This document shows positions 25,330 through 33,847 of a DNA stretch of 64,000 nucleotides, piece by piece. The translations under genes were made by a program, and so were the position numbers. Source of the DNA: an uncultured Ruthenibacterium sp. (lineage in GTDB: Bacteria > Bacillota > Clostridia > Oscillospirales > Ruminococcaceae); NCBI GenBank assembly GCA_910587145.1, contig CAJUMH010000001.1:48082-112081 (forward strand). Direction: 5' to 3'. Under the pieces are notes generated by a model, which made no database searches, was not told where the DNA came from, and worked only from the letters and a program-made list of their open reading frames with translations. The first letter of the stretch is position 1. Each line of letters opens with the position of its first letter.

Positions 25330-26700
25330 TCAGGATCCTTCAGGGTCTTTTTCACGGGCGCGCCGGGAGGCGGCCACATATTTTTCGATTTTTTCCTCCA
25401 TGGCGCGCACCTGCGCTTTGTCGATATGGGCCTTGTCGATATAGCCGTAAATGCGCGACGCCGTTGCCGCAAAGCCCGGAGCGATGCCCGCAAGGCGCTT
25501 TGGATCAAACTTTACGGCGTACATCAGATGCACGCCGGCAAGCGCGCAGAATTTAAGCAGATTGAAATGCGGGTGAAACGGCGGGCTGAACGGCTGTGCG
25601 CGCGGCGGCTCCTTCCACACCTGTTCCAGCAGATCGGCCATGCGAAGGTAGGCGGGCTCCGCGCCGCTGTCAAAATATCCCTCAATCACCTCGCGCGCAA
25701 TGGGAAACGGCGTTTCGCTCCAGGTCTGCCACGCATCGGCCGCCGCCGAAAATGCGGCGCAGTCTGTCAGGCACGCGGCGTTCCGGTAGATCACGGGGTC
25801 GTATTCGTGCTCGATGGGCACGGGGCGCAGAATGCGGCAGCTCTTGCCCGCAAAGTACACCTCGGCGATGGCCGTGCTCATCCACAGATAGATATCGTCC
25901 GCCGCCACGATCCACTGCTTGACGCTGTCCGCAAAGATTACGTGAAAATTCGGGCGCTTGTGCGCCAGCGCGTCCAGCGCGGGGCTGTTCCATTCGCTGG
26001 GATGCCGCCGATAGACGAGCTGCACCTCCGGGTGCGCACCGAGATACCGGTCGAACCAATCGAGCGTCTCGGCCATGCTGATGCGGTTCGTGCGCGCAAA
26101 CGCCGTAAAATCCTCGCCCGACATTTCGGAAAGCTCCCGCACCTCCTCCTCGGACATGCTCGCATATCCGAAGCTGGAGATATACAGCATCAGCCGTTTA
26201 TCCGGGTCCAGCCCATGCTCCCGGCACAGCGCCGCCTTATCTTTAAAATAGCCCGCAAATTCCGGCCGCAGAAAATCCATCATCACCGCGCCCGTTACGG
26301 GGCAGTTTTGCTCCGGCACGCCGTGCGCGAGCAGCCTTTGGCGCGTTTTTTCGCCCCAGCAGGTCTGCACGCATTTTTTGGCGTTGCCGTTAAAGTTGAA
26401 CCACGGCGCGGCCTCCTGCGTATCGCTGAGAATCTGCTCCCAGTGCAGGTTCACCACGCGGCCGCACCGGCCCACATTATTGTATACATGGCTGTTGATG
26501 GCCTCGTCGTCGTACATGCAGCTGGACACCAGCACGCGTGGTTTTTGAAAGGTAAAGTACTTCAGCCTTTTGCGGTCGAGCAGCTGGCGGATCTCCGCCG
26601 TATAGCCGCGCCGCCGAAGCTCCGCCTTCAAAAGCAGCAGGCTCTCGTATTCCCGCGTGACATGCTCGTATAAAATTAAAAAATCCAGCGGCATACGCAA
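25330..26700 (-). CDS. Surface carbohydrate biosynthesis protein
   Basis: 456 residues; the ATG codon at 26700 or 26694 gives MRMPLDFLILYEH. The EYESLLLLKAELRRRGY start, HWEQIL, the VTGAVMMDF segment, YISSFGYAS and VYRRHPSEW match the surface carbohydrate (polysaccharide) biosynthesis family, whose fold resembles GT-B glycosyl or polyol-phosphate transferases. The precise reaction is unknown for this family. It is last of four minus-strand genes after ACP, MBOAT and SGNH genes, suggesting that it builds the polymer or tailoring substrate that they modify. The start is 54 bp from the SGNH gene stop. Confidence 0.75.
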   Translation of the reverse strand: MRMPLDFLILYEHVTREYESLLLLKAELRRRGYTAEIRQLLDRKRLKYFTFQKPRVLVSSCMYDDEAINSHVYNNVGRCGRVVNLHWEQILSDTQEAAPWFNFNGNAKKCVQTCWGEKTRQRLLAHGVPEQNCPVTGAVMMDFLRPEFAGYFKDKAALCREHGLDPDKRLMLYISSFGYASMSEEEVRELSEMSGEDFTAFARTNRISMAETLDWFDRYLGAHPEVQLVYRRHPSEWNSPALDALAHKRPNFHVIFADSVKQWIVAADDIYLWMSTAIAEVYFAGKSCRILRPVPIEHEYDPVIYRNAACLTDCAAFSAAADAWQTWSETPFPIAREVIEGYFDSGAEPAYLRMADLLEQVWKEPPRAQPFSPPFHPHFNLLKFCALAGVHLMYAVKFDPKRLAGIAPGFAATASRIYGYIDKAHIDKAQVRAMEEKIEKYVAASRRAREKDPEGS

Positions 26701-26754
26701 ACCACCTTTTTGATTTTAAACCTAAACCCGGCTTTTTACCGGGCCGCAGCCGCC

Positions 26755-27717
26755 CTACGCGGCCGGGCTCTCCGGCCGGTACACATCCTCAAACAGCTGC
26801 CGCGTCCAATCGGGCAGGCCGTGCACCTCGTCCAGATGGAAGCCGTCGTAAAACTGGGCATCGTCGTCGGCGATACAGCTGCCGCCCCATTCGTAATCCA
26901 GCAGCGCAAAGCCGTATTCCTCTGCCCACGCGCGCAGCTGCGGCAGCACGGTGTTTTGCATCTCCGCCTCAATGCCGAAGGGAACGCCCACTGTCTCGCG
27001 CACAATGCCGGCCATCGGCGGCAGCACCACGGCAAGGCGCACGCCGCGCGCGCGGCACTGCGCGGCCAGCTGCGCAATGCGCCCGAACTGCTGTTCGTTC
27101 AGCGCCCAGCCTTCGCAGCGCGGGGCGATTCGCGCGGGGTAATCATACAAAATGCGGTGCACCGGGATGGGCGCGCCGTCCGCGTCCAAATAATCCTGCG
27201 GGCCCCACTCGCCGGTTTCCACCGTATCCGGCGTATGGAGCAGCCAGTTTTGAAAGCCCGTAAGCGCGTTCACATTGTATTCCAGATTCAGACAATAGGC
27301 GATCGGGTTGCGCAGCGTTTCCTCCAGCGCGGCAAATCGGTCGGTGTCATAGCCGGCGTTCAGCACATAGAACGATACCCCCAGCATCATGCGGTCTACC
27401 GGGGCGCCGGAATCGAGCACGTACTGCGCCAGATCCAGCGTTTCGCGCAGCGAAGCGCCGCCAAAGGCAAGATCCTGCCACTCCTCTCCGCAGATTTCCG
27501 CGATCAGCGCCTCGTCAAAATGCGCAAGGCGGCTATCGCCCAAAATCAGGTTGCGGCCGGGCTGCTTCTGGTAAGCACGCACGCGCGCCACCGGCTGAGA
27601 GGAGCCCGCCTCCGCCTTCAGCCCAAAATAATTGTTCGGCTCGAATGCCACAAAAAAGGCGAGCCATCCATATACCGGGATCAGCACAACCGCAAGGCGC
27701 CTGAGAATATGCTTCAT
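26755..27717 (-). CDS. DltD/AlgJ-like SGNH-fold protein, membrane anchored
   Basis: 320 residues from the ATG at 27717 (GGAGG 6 bp before). A single N-terminal membrane helix (about residues 8-25) precedes an SGNH-like domain with GDSRLAHFD holding the catalytic Ser, an FGGASLRETLD block, and a C-terminal DGFHLDEVHG that could provide Asp/His. SGNH proteins next to MBOAT acyltransferases hand acyl groups to an extracellular polymer (as in dlt, alg and pat systems). It is 22 bp after the MBOAT gene, an obvious operon. Confidence 0.8.
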   Translation of the reverse strand: MKHILRRLAVVLIPVYGWLAFFVAFEPNNYFGLKAEAGSSQPVARVRAYQKQPGRNLILGDSRLAHFDEALIAEICGEEWQDLAFGGASLRETLDLAQYVLDSGAPVDRMMLGVSFYVLNAGYDTDRFAALEETLRNPIAYCLNLEYNVNALTGFQNWLLHTPDTVETGEWGPQDYLDADGAPIPVHRILYDYPARIAPRCEGWALNEQQFGRIAQLAAQCRARGVRLAVVLPPMAGIVRETVGVPFGIEAEMQNTVLPQLRAWAEEYGFALLDYEWGGSCIADDDAQFYDGFHLDEVHGLPDWTRQLFEDVYRPESPAA

Positions 27718-27739
27718 CTCGATCCTCCGCCCCTTTTCG

Positions 27740-29239
27740 TCAGAATCCGGCGTACATGCCAAAGCCGCTGGCGCCAAAACCGCCGCTCTGCAGAATAAAG
27801 CCCACTAAAATAAATACCGTGAGCGTCCAATACAGCAGCATCCGGTGCTTTTCCGCCGCCAGCGCAAGCTCTGCGGGCTTGTTTTTGTATGCAAAGCAGC
27901 GCCGGTACTCCAGCCAGAAGGCAAAGACAAGCGCCGCCGATAAAAACAGCACATACAGCGCGATCATCAGGCTGTGCGCGTAAAAATCCGAATAGAGCGC
28001 GGCGTATACCTCGCCTGCAAACCGTGCGGGAGAAAGCGCGCGCACACAGCCGCACAAAAAGCGCACCGCGTCCGCCGCGCCGAGCGGCTGCGGGTTTGGC
28101 CCCGTGCCCGCACGGAAGAACACCATGCCAATGCACCAAAGCACAAACACAACGGCCCGCTTGCCCCACGCGCGCAGCGCGGGCGTGCGCTTTTTCGGCT
28201 TGCCGAAGCGGCGGTGCAAAAGCTCCTCCCCCATGCGGTAAATCGCCTGCAGCAAACCCCATATAATAAACGGCAGTGTACTGCCATGCCAAAAGCCGGA
28301 GAGGAAAAACACCAAAAAAACGCACAGCAGCGGCGGCAGGCGGCGCAGCCGCCCGCGCGTTAGGCCCTCAACGTCCGCCCAGACGAGCGGCGTAAACAGA
28401 TAATCCTGCAGCCAGCCGGAAAAGCTGATGTGCCAGCGGCTCCACAGCTCGGAAAAATTGGTGGAAAACAGCGGCGTTTTAAAGTTTTCCGGCAGCTCCA
28501 GCCCCAAAAACAGCCCGCTGGCGCGGGCAAGCTCCGAATAGCCGGAAAAATTAAAATAAAGCTGCAGCGTATAGCCCACCGCGCCGAGCATCAGCATCAG
28601 GCCACCGTATTCGGCATAGTGCGCAAAGATGTTATTTACCAGAACGCCCAGCACATCGCTGACAGCCACCGTTTTCAAAAGGCCCAGCGCAAACAGGCGC
28701 AGCGCGCGCGTACAGCGCGCCGCGTCAAACCGGTGCTCGGCGGCAAACTGCGGCAAAAGCCGCCCGGCCCGGCAGATGGGCCCCTGCGTTACCGTGGCGA
28801 ACAGCGACAAAAACAGCGCAACGCGCAAAAAGCTGCGCTCTACGGGGCAGTCTCCGCGCGCGGCGTCCACAAGATACGAGATGGCCGCAAACGTGTAAAA
28901 GCTGATGCCCAGCGGCAGCGCAACGGCGGGCAGGCGCAGCCCCCAGGGCAGCAGCCGCGCCAGAAAATTTACATACTTAAAGAACGCCAGCACGGCAAGG
29001 CTGCCAAGGACGCCAAGGCGCAGAAAGGCCTTTTTATGGGCGCCCGCAAGGCCTCTGCCGCAGCCGTAGATAAATGCGCACAGCACCAGCAGCAGCGGCA
29101 TCATTGCGGGCATGGCGGCGGCGTAAAACACCCAGCTGGCACCCAGCAAAAACGGCGGCTGCGCCCGCCGCGGCAGGTGCAGATACAAAAGCGCCGTCAG
29201 GGCCAAAAAGCCAAAATAGGCAAAGCTCTGCAAGCTCAA
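27740..29239 (-). CDS. MBOAT family O-acyltransferase (AlgI/DltB type)
   Basis: 499 residues. The start is set at TTG 29239, because AAAAAAGGAGAG lies 8 bp upstream and no ATG near it fits; the frame itself is open ~36 codons earlier. About eleven membrane segments. Family motifs: LYFNFSGYSELA, SELWSRWHISFSGWLQDYLF, and the catalytic histidine in FLSGFWHGSTLPF. Such proteins move acyl groups across the membrane to polysaccharide or teichoic acid. The neighbours are an ACP and an SGNH partner. Confidence 0.92.
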   Translation of the reverse strand: MSLQSFAYFGFLALTALLYLHLPRRAQPPFLLGASWVFYAAAMPAMMPLLLVLCAFIYGCGRGLAGAHKKAFLRLGVLGSLAVLAFFKYVNFLARLLPWGLRLPAVALPLGISFYTFAAISYLVDAARGDCPVERSFLRVALFLSLFATVTQGPICRAGRLLPQFAAEHRFDAARCTRALRLFALGLLKTVAVSDVLGVLVNNIFAHYAEYGGLMLMLGAVGYTLQLYFNFSGYSELARASGLFLGLELPENFKTPLFSTNFSELWSRWHISFSGWLQDYLFTPLVWADVEGLTRGRLRRLPPLLCVFLVFFLSGFWHGSTLPFIIWGLLQAIYRMGEELLHRRFGKPKKRTPALRAWGKRAVVFVLWCIGMVFFRAGTGPNPQPLGAADAVRFLCGCVRALSPARFAGEVYAALYSDFYAHSLMIALYVLFLSAALVFAFWLEYRRCFAYKNKPAELALAAEKHRMLLYWTLTVFILVGFILQSGGFGASGFGMYAGF

Positions 29240-29459
29240 GCGGTTTTCTCTCCTTTTTTGTTCATTCCGGCAGGCTCCCGCGCGGGCAGACACCCCTTTG
29301 GCGCGCCGCGCCCGGACGGCCGCAGGCTGCCGCCGGATGCGGCACAAGCCAAAAAGCGCCCCGTGCCCCGCAAACGCCGGGGCCGGCAGGGCGCTGCCAT
29401 ACCTTGCGCCGGTGCCTTAAAAGCATCTTGGGCGCAGAAGATTTTCGGTTCGTATCCGC

Positions 29460-29702
29460 TCAGCCCCGCATCCGCTCGATCAGATCGACCAAATCGCCCA
29501 CGTTTTGCAGGCCGCGGATATCGGAAAGCTGAAAATGCAGAGAAAACTCGGCCTCGCAGGCGCTGAGCAGATTGATCTGCTCCAGGCTGTCCCAACCCTC
29601 GATATCGTCGGCGCACGTCTCGCGCGTCAGCACGATCTCGGGGTCGTCGAAGTTATCGCGAAATATTTTCTGCATTGCCTCTAAGATTTGCTGCTTGTCC
29701 AT
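29460..29702 (-). CDS. Acyl carrier protein (DltC-like position)
   Basis: 80 residues from the ATG at 29702 (AAAGGAGAAG upstream). The phosphopantetheine serine lies in GWDSLEQINLL (about residue 39), with the usual four-helix ACP pattern. As the first gene of the operon with MBOAT and SGNH proteins it probably carries the acyl or aminoacyl group used for envelope modification. In dlt operons an AMP-forming ligase (DltA) loads it; no such gene is in this window. A role in general fatty-acid synthesis is unlikely given the context. Confidence 0.9.
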   Translation of the reverse strand: MDKQQILEAMQKIFRDNFDDPEIVLTRETCADDIEGWDSLEQINLLSACEAEFSLHFQLSDIRGLQNVGDLVDLIERMRG

Positions 29703-29805
29703 AAAGCTTCTCCTTTGCTTTGCGGGGGAAGGCCGTGTTCCCCCGCGCGGCGTTTTTCTAATTCCGCACCATGCCGGCCGTGCGGCCGTATTTTTCAACA
29801 TCCCT

Positions 29806-29834
29806 ACTATATCACAAATTCCCTCTCCGGGCAA
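29806..29834 (-). promoter_or_regulatory. Promoter of the ACP-MBOAT-SGNH operon
   Basis: Minus strand TTGCCC and TATAGT with a 17-bp spacer, about 104 bp before the ACP start codon. Confidence 0.7.
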
Positions 29835-30149
29835 GCGTTTCAAAAAAAGTCCCTTGTATCGGCCTGTTGGCGGCTGTGAGGCTTATGCCGTATCGCCGGA
29901 TGGCCGGCTTATGCCGCATCGCCGGGCCGCGGCTCTGCCATGTAAAGGAGCCGCGAAGCGGCGCTCCTGCCATTCGCGCGCAGACGATGCCTGACAGAAA
30001 CAAACGGCCCGCCCCCTTACGGGCGGTTCCACAGGAAAACAAAGCCGCAGGGCTCTGCCGGGCAGTTGCGTCTGCCGCGCCATCAAAGCCTGCGTTCCGC
30101 CAAGGAGCGCGCCGCTTTTCTTCCCTGCGGCCACACCCGCCCGGCGAGC
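29835..30149. other. Gene-free stretch between the ACP promoter and the yabR 3' repeat
   Basis: Contains a few short hairpins (for example GGAGCCGC/GCGGCGCTCC near 29948) and open frames without ribosome-binding sites or recognisable domains. Nothing else is supportable. Confidence 0.5.
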
Positions 30150-30205
30150 CCGCGCTGCAAAGCAGCTCTCGGGACACTTTGTTTTCTGATCTCACCGCCC
30201 TTTTG
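30150..30205 (-). repeat. Dispersed 56-bp repeat, copy 1, downstream of yabR
   Basis: 47 of 56 positions match the copy at 60950-61005. The ends are the most conserved: CCGCGCTGCAAAGCAG at one side and TTTTCTGATCTC plus CCGCCCTTTTG at the other. On the minus strand it follows the yabR stop codon by 77 bp, and the other copy follows its gene by 11 bp. It contains the small hairpin CTGC-TTT-GCAG. Not a typical terminator. Confidence 0.8.
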
Positions 30206-30282
30206 CGGGCAGACCGTTTACACATCAATGCTTTTGAAAAATGCCGGAAAGGCTTCCGGTTTTGCCGGCCGGGCGCGGCAGA

Positions 30283-30705
30283 TCAATGCCGGCGGGAATA
30301 GCCGCCGCCGCGCCGTGCCTCGGTAACGCGGCGCAGATCGGAGATCTTTTCCTCGCTGCGGGATTTGAACTGGCTCATCATATCCTCGAACGACATCTCG
30401 CCCTGCGGCTGAGACGGCGTGCGCGGTTGCCAGGTGCGGCCGGTATCGGCGCGCGCGGGGCGCGGGGGACGCGGCTCGGTGCGTTTGATGGAAAGCGCGA
30501 TCTTGCCCTCGGGTGAAATGCTCATCACCTTCACCTTTACCACCTGTCCCTCGCTCAGCACATCCGACAGCTCCTGAATGTACTGATTGGACACCTCGGA
30601 AATGTGCACCATTCCCGTTTGGCCGCCGGGCAGCGCAACAAACGCGCCGAATTTTTTTACGCCCGTGATCTTGCCTTCTACGATGCTTCCTACCTCTACT
30701 GCCAT
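30283..30705 (-). CDS. yabR: S1 RNA-binding domain protein YabR
   Basis: 140 residues from the ATG at 30705. One S1 domain occupies residues 4-72 (VGSIVEGKITGVKKFGAFVAL, then GMVHISEVS and VKVKVMSI). A basic, low-complexity tail (PRPPRPARAD and an RRGGGYSRRH end) follows. Last gene of the rqcP-yabP-yabQ-divIC-yabR block, the same order as in Bacillus subtilis, which supports the name. Likely binds RNA or ribosomes; the exact role is unknown. Confidence 0.88.
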   Translation of the reverse strand: MAVEVGSIVEGKITGVKKFGAFVALPGGQTGMVHISEVSNQYIQELSDVLSEGQVVKVKVMSISPEGKIALSIKRTEPRPPRPARADTGRTWQPRTPSQPQGEMSFEDMMSQFKSRSEEKISDLRRVTEARRGGGYSRRH

Positions 30706-30773
30706 GAATTGCGATAACCCCTTCGTTATGTATTGTAATTGCAAAGCCGCAATGCCTGCCGTTCGGTAACCGG

Positions 30774-31088
30774 TCACCCGCCGGACATATCCACATAGAT
30801 ATGCTCGCCGGGCAGCACATAGCCCAGCTTATCGCGCGCAATCCGCTCCATATACGCTACCTCGTCGCCGGAATCCAGCACGCGGCGCAGCTCCTCATTC
30901 GCCGCCTGCTGCGCCTCGGCCTGCTGCTCCAAGTTGTTCAGCTGCTGGCGCTTGGAAACGATATCGATCTGGGCAAATACCAGCGCAACACACAGATAGC
31001 CGCAAGCGCAAATAAGCCCTGTGCGCAAAGCAAGGGCAGAAAAACCTTTTTTCTGTTGTCTTCGTGCCTCGTGTGCCCTGTGTGCCAT
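30774..31088 (-). CDS. divIC: Septum formation initiator, DivIC/FtsB family
   Basis: 104 residues. A basic cytoplasmic start (HEARRQQKKGF), one membrane helix at about residues 20-40, a short coiled coil (SKRQQLNNLEQQAEAQQAANEEL split over residues 44-66), and the family end MERIARDKLGYVLPGE. It bridges divisome proteins (with FtsL/DivIB) at the septum. It lies between yabQ and yabR, as in Bacillus. Confidence 0.9.
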   Translation of the reverse strand: MAHRAHEARRQQKKGFSALALRTGLICACGYLCVALVFAQIDIVSKRQQLNNLEQQAEAQQAANEELRRVLDSGDEVAYMERIARDKLGYVLPGEHIYVDMSGG

Positions 31089-31148
31089 ACCGGACCCTCT
31101 CCCGCCGCAGATTCTTTAAAAAAGGCAAGATGGCGCGTATCCTTGATC

Positions 31149-31634
31149 CTATTTTGAATTATACAACACTTGCCCACCGTTTTGCAACCTTTTCTTTTTC
31201 GCGGCGCGCATTCTTTTTGCCCTGCGCTCTTTATGCGCGGCGCGCGCACGCGTAAAATGCCCCGCGGCGGCGCAAAGCACCGGGCGCAGCACGGCGCGCC
31301 AAGCCATTACAAACGGCCATGCCAGGCACCAGCGCACCAGCGCCTCCACGCCCGAAAGCAGCGGCGCCAGCGCGGCGCGGCTGGCCAAAAAGCACAAAGC
31401 GGCCCCCGCCAGCGTATACCAGCGCGGCTGCCCGGCGTAAAAGCGGCTCATTGCCGCGCTGCGGTAAACAAGCGCGCCCAGCGCCAGCACCGCCGCGTCG
31501 CACACAAAGCAAACCGTTTTCCCCGAGCCAAGCAGCAGCCGGGCGGCACTGTACGCCACGCACAGCAAAAAGCCAAGGCCCGCGGCATAAAAAAGATCCC
31601 GCAGCGCAAATTCTGCGGGGACGCCCCCCACCAT
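31149..31634 (-). CDS. yabQ: Spore cortex biosynthesis protein YabQ
   Basis: 161 residues with about four membrane segments (residues 12-35, 42-62, 70-92 and 100-125) and a basic tail (RAAHKERRAKRMRAAKKKR). Identified by its position directly after yabP (stop and start are adjacent) and the general YabQ topology. In Bacillus YabQ is a sigma-E-controlled forespore outer-membrane protein needed for cortex synthesis. Sequence similarity alone would be weak. Confidence 0.85.
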   Translation of the reverse strand: MVGGVPAEFALRDLFYAAGLGFLLCVAYSAARLLLGSGKTVCFVCDAAVLALGALVYRSAAMSRFYAGQPRWYTLAGAALCFLASRAALAPLLSGVEALVRWCLAWPFVMAWRAVLRPVLCAAAGHFTRARAAHKERRAKRMRAAKKKRLQNGGQVLYNSK

Positions 31635-31934
31635 TCACCGCACCAGCCTTTTAAAAAAGGATCCCTGCTTTTCGCGCCGTACCGTGTACTGAATATATTC
31701 CACCGAGCCGCCGATCTTCACCTCGCCTGTCTGCACGGAAAGCTCGCTCACCGTCAGCCCTTCGCCGCCGACAGCCAGCGTGCCGCCGGAGGTCTCCAGC
31801 GTTACGGTAAACGCATCGTAAGAGACGATCGCCAAAATACCCGTCACGGTCAGGCGCTTGCGCTCCTCCAGCACGAGGGTGTGCGGCAACTGCCGCGCGC
31901 TGTCTGCCGCCGGGTTCGCCGATTGCGTCTTCAT
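31635..31934 (-). CDS. yabP: Sporulation protein YabP
   Basis: 99 residues. The beta-rich YabP/YqfC fold is visible in LPHTLVLEERKRLTVTGIL, then VSYDAFTVTLETSGGTLAVGG and GLTVSELSVQTGEVKIGG. RBS GAGAGGTG before the ATG. It is the first of the yabPQ pair, and a sigma-E-like promoter lies just upstream, so mother-cell expression early in sporulation is likely, as in Bacillus. Confidence 0.92.
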   Translation of the reverse strand: MKTQSANPAADSARQLPHTLVLEERKRLTVTGILAIVSYDAFTVTLETSGGTLAVGGEGLTVSELSVQTGEVKIGGSVEYIQYTVRREKQGSFFKRLVR

Positions 31935-31959
31935 TCGCCCTGCACCTCTCTTTGCCTCT

Positions 31960-31988
31960 ATTGTATGCAGAGCGCGTGCGGTTCAGAA
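31960..31988 (-). promoter_or_regulatory. Candidate sigma-E promoter of yabPQ
   Basis: Minus strand CATACAAT matches the sigma-E -10 consensus (CATACAnT); TTCTGAA 14 bp upstream is a weak -35. It lies 26 bp before the yabP start codon. In Bacillus, yabP and yabQ are sigma-E dependent. Confidence 0.45.
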
Positions 31989-32105
31989 TTGCCGCCGGCA
32001 TCAAAATGGAGGGCAGCGGCAAAGAGCCCTCTTGCTTTGGCCGTAAGGCAGACACTTTGGCAGTCAGGCAGGCGGCGCAGGGCCTGCAAAAGGCCGGCCG
32101 CCGGG

Positions 32106-32351
32106 TTATTCCGACAGCACCACGTACATTTCCCGCGCAAGCTCCTTGCCGGCGGGCGCCTCGGTAGAAACCACCTGTACCCGCACCGGGCGCTGGCCGA
32201 AGGCCACCTCGATGATGTCGCCCTCCTTCACCGCGTAGCTGGCCTTCACAGGCTTTCCGTTCACGGTGATGCGGCCCGCGTCCGCCACCTCGTTCGCCAC
32301 GGTGCGGCGCTTGATGAGGCGGCTCACCTTCAAATATTTATCGATCCGCAT
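32106..32351 (-). CDS. rqcP: S4-domain RNA-binding protein RqcP (YabO)
   Basis: 81 residues from the ATG at 32351 (GAAAGGAAG upstream). A single S4 domain spans residues 1-60: RIDKYLKVSRLIKRRTVANEV and GRITVNGKPVKASY. RqcP works with RqcH on stalled 50S subunits to add poly-Ala tails. The following genes yabP, yabQ, divIC and yabR complete the Bacillus gene order. Confidence 0.92.
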   Translation of the reverse strand: MRIDKYLKVSRLIKRRTVANEVADAGRITVNGKPVKASYAVKEGDIIEVAFGQRPVRVQVVSTEAPAGKELAREMYVVLSE

Positions 32352-32488
32352 TTCTGCGCTTCCTTTCTTCAGGATCTCTGCGGCCCTTCGGCCCGCCATT
32401 TTCAAAGCCCGAAGCGCTTTGGAAAACGCTCCCGGCCCCTGTCGCGCGGCCTTCTTCCCGCCCGCCGAAAAGCCCGCTCTTCGCAAAA

Positions 32489-33697
32489 TCAACTGTAAAA
32501 AAGCCGAAAGTGCTTTACGTCGATGGCCTTTACCGGGCACATCTCGTGGCAACAAAAGCAGCGGATGCACCCTTCGGGAGAAATATGGGCCTTTGGGGAG
32601 CCCTTGGCGGCTCCGCTCCCGGAAGGGCGGGACGCCTTGCCGGCCGGCCGGCTCTTTTGATCGCGCACGGTGATGGCGTGGCCGGGGCAGATCTCGGCGC
32701 ATTTGCCGCAGCCGATGCATTTGCGGCGGTCGATCTTCGGGCGCGGGGCCAACAGCCGTTCCATGCCGGGCACGGCCCAGCGCAAGGGACGCGGCGCCTT
32801 GTGCGCAAAGCTCACGCCCGAGCAGCCTGCCGGCAGCTTATAATCCGCGCGCGGCGCGGCGGCGCCGGTATCCCCGCGCAGCAGCGCCTCGTCCAGCGCC
32901 TCGGCGCATACGCCGCGCGCCATTGCGGCCGCCAGATACGGCACATTGCGCGCGGGCAGCCCCATCAGGCGGCACACGGCAAGGTCGAGCGTATACGCGT
33001 CCTCGCCGCCCAGCAGCAGCCCCAGCGCGCGCGGCTCGCCGCCCGCCGGGCCGTCGCCCTCCATCGCAAGAATGCCGTCCGCAATCACAAGGCTCGGGCG
33101 CACTGTCTCGCACAGATCCACCAGCATCTCGCCAAACGCCTGCTTTTCGGGGAATCGCATATGCAGCTCGGCCTTCTGCAGGCCGGGCACCGTGCCGAAC
33201 AGGTTCTTCACGGCACACGACATCCCCGTCATCACATGCGTTTTGATCTTCGGCAGGTCGATGATAAAATCGGCCTCATGCACCGGCTCGATCAAATTGA
33301 ATTCATGCACGCGCACACCCTGCGCCTTGCGCGGCAGGGCCCGGCAGCCGGTATACAGCGCGGCGCCGTACTGCTCGCAGGCCGCCGCAAGGCCGCTGGC
33401 GCGGTAAATGGCCTGCATCGCGCCGGGCGTATACTGCCCGCCGGGAGAATCCGCCAGCGTAATGTGCGCTACGCCGCGCCGGCGCAGCGCAGCGCATACC
33501 GCCGCCACCACGGCCGGATGCGTGGTAACGGCCTTTTCCGGCGCGTGTTTGGCCAGCAGGTTCGGCTTCAGCAGTACGCGGCTCTGCGCCGAAAGCGACG
33601 CGGCCGCCGCGCTTTTTGCAAAAATGTCCTCCACGGCCGCCTCCAGCGCCGGGCTGTTGTAGGCGGGCACGGCATAGCAGTAAACTTCTTTTCCCAT
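32489..33697 (-). CDS. DUF362 protein with C-terminal 2x[4Fe-4S] ferredoxin domain
   Basis: 402 residues. The DUF362 part (residues 1-300) has VLLKPNLLAKHAPEKAVTTHP, ADSPGGQYT, FIIDLPKIKTHVMTGMS and AVKNLFGTVPG. The ferredoxin part has CIGCGKCAEICPG and, after a ~35-residue low-complexity insert, CIRCFCCHEMCPV. Such proteins are common in anaerobes and presumed to be iron-sulfur redox proteins; the reaction is unknown. It stands between rqcP and the aminotransferase, all on the minus strand. Confidence 0.9.
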   Translation of the reverse strand: MGKEVYCYAVPAYNSPALEAAVEDIFAKSAAAASLSAQSRVLLKPNLLAKHAPEKAVTTHPAVVAAVCAALRRRGVAHITLADSPGGQYTPGAMQAIYRASGLAAACEQYGAALYTGCRALPRKAQGVRVHEFNLIEPVHEADFIIDLPKIKTHVMTGMSCAVKNLFGTVPGLQKAELHMRFPEKQAFGEMLVDLCETVRPSLVIADGILAMEGDGPAGGEPRALGLLLGGEDAYTLDLAVCRLMGLPARNVPYLAAAMARGVCAEALDEALLRGDTGAAAPRADYKLPAGCSGVSFAHKAPRPLRWAVPGMERLLAPRPKIDRRKCIGCGKCAEICPGHAITVRDQKSRPAGKASRPSGSGAAKGSPKAHISPEGCIRCFCCHEMCPVKAIDVKHFRLFYS

Positions 33698-33847
33698 CTT
33701 TTCTCCCCATCCGCCATCCGCTTTGCGGGCGGTTTTACAAAAAACGAACGGACTGCGCGGCGCTTTTGGGCGCTTTGCTTTCCCCTCTCGCGGCCCTGCG
33801 GCCCCGGCAGCATCCTCCCGTCGCCCTGCGGTGCCGGCGGTTTGATG

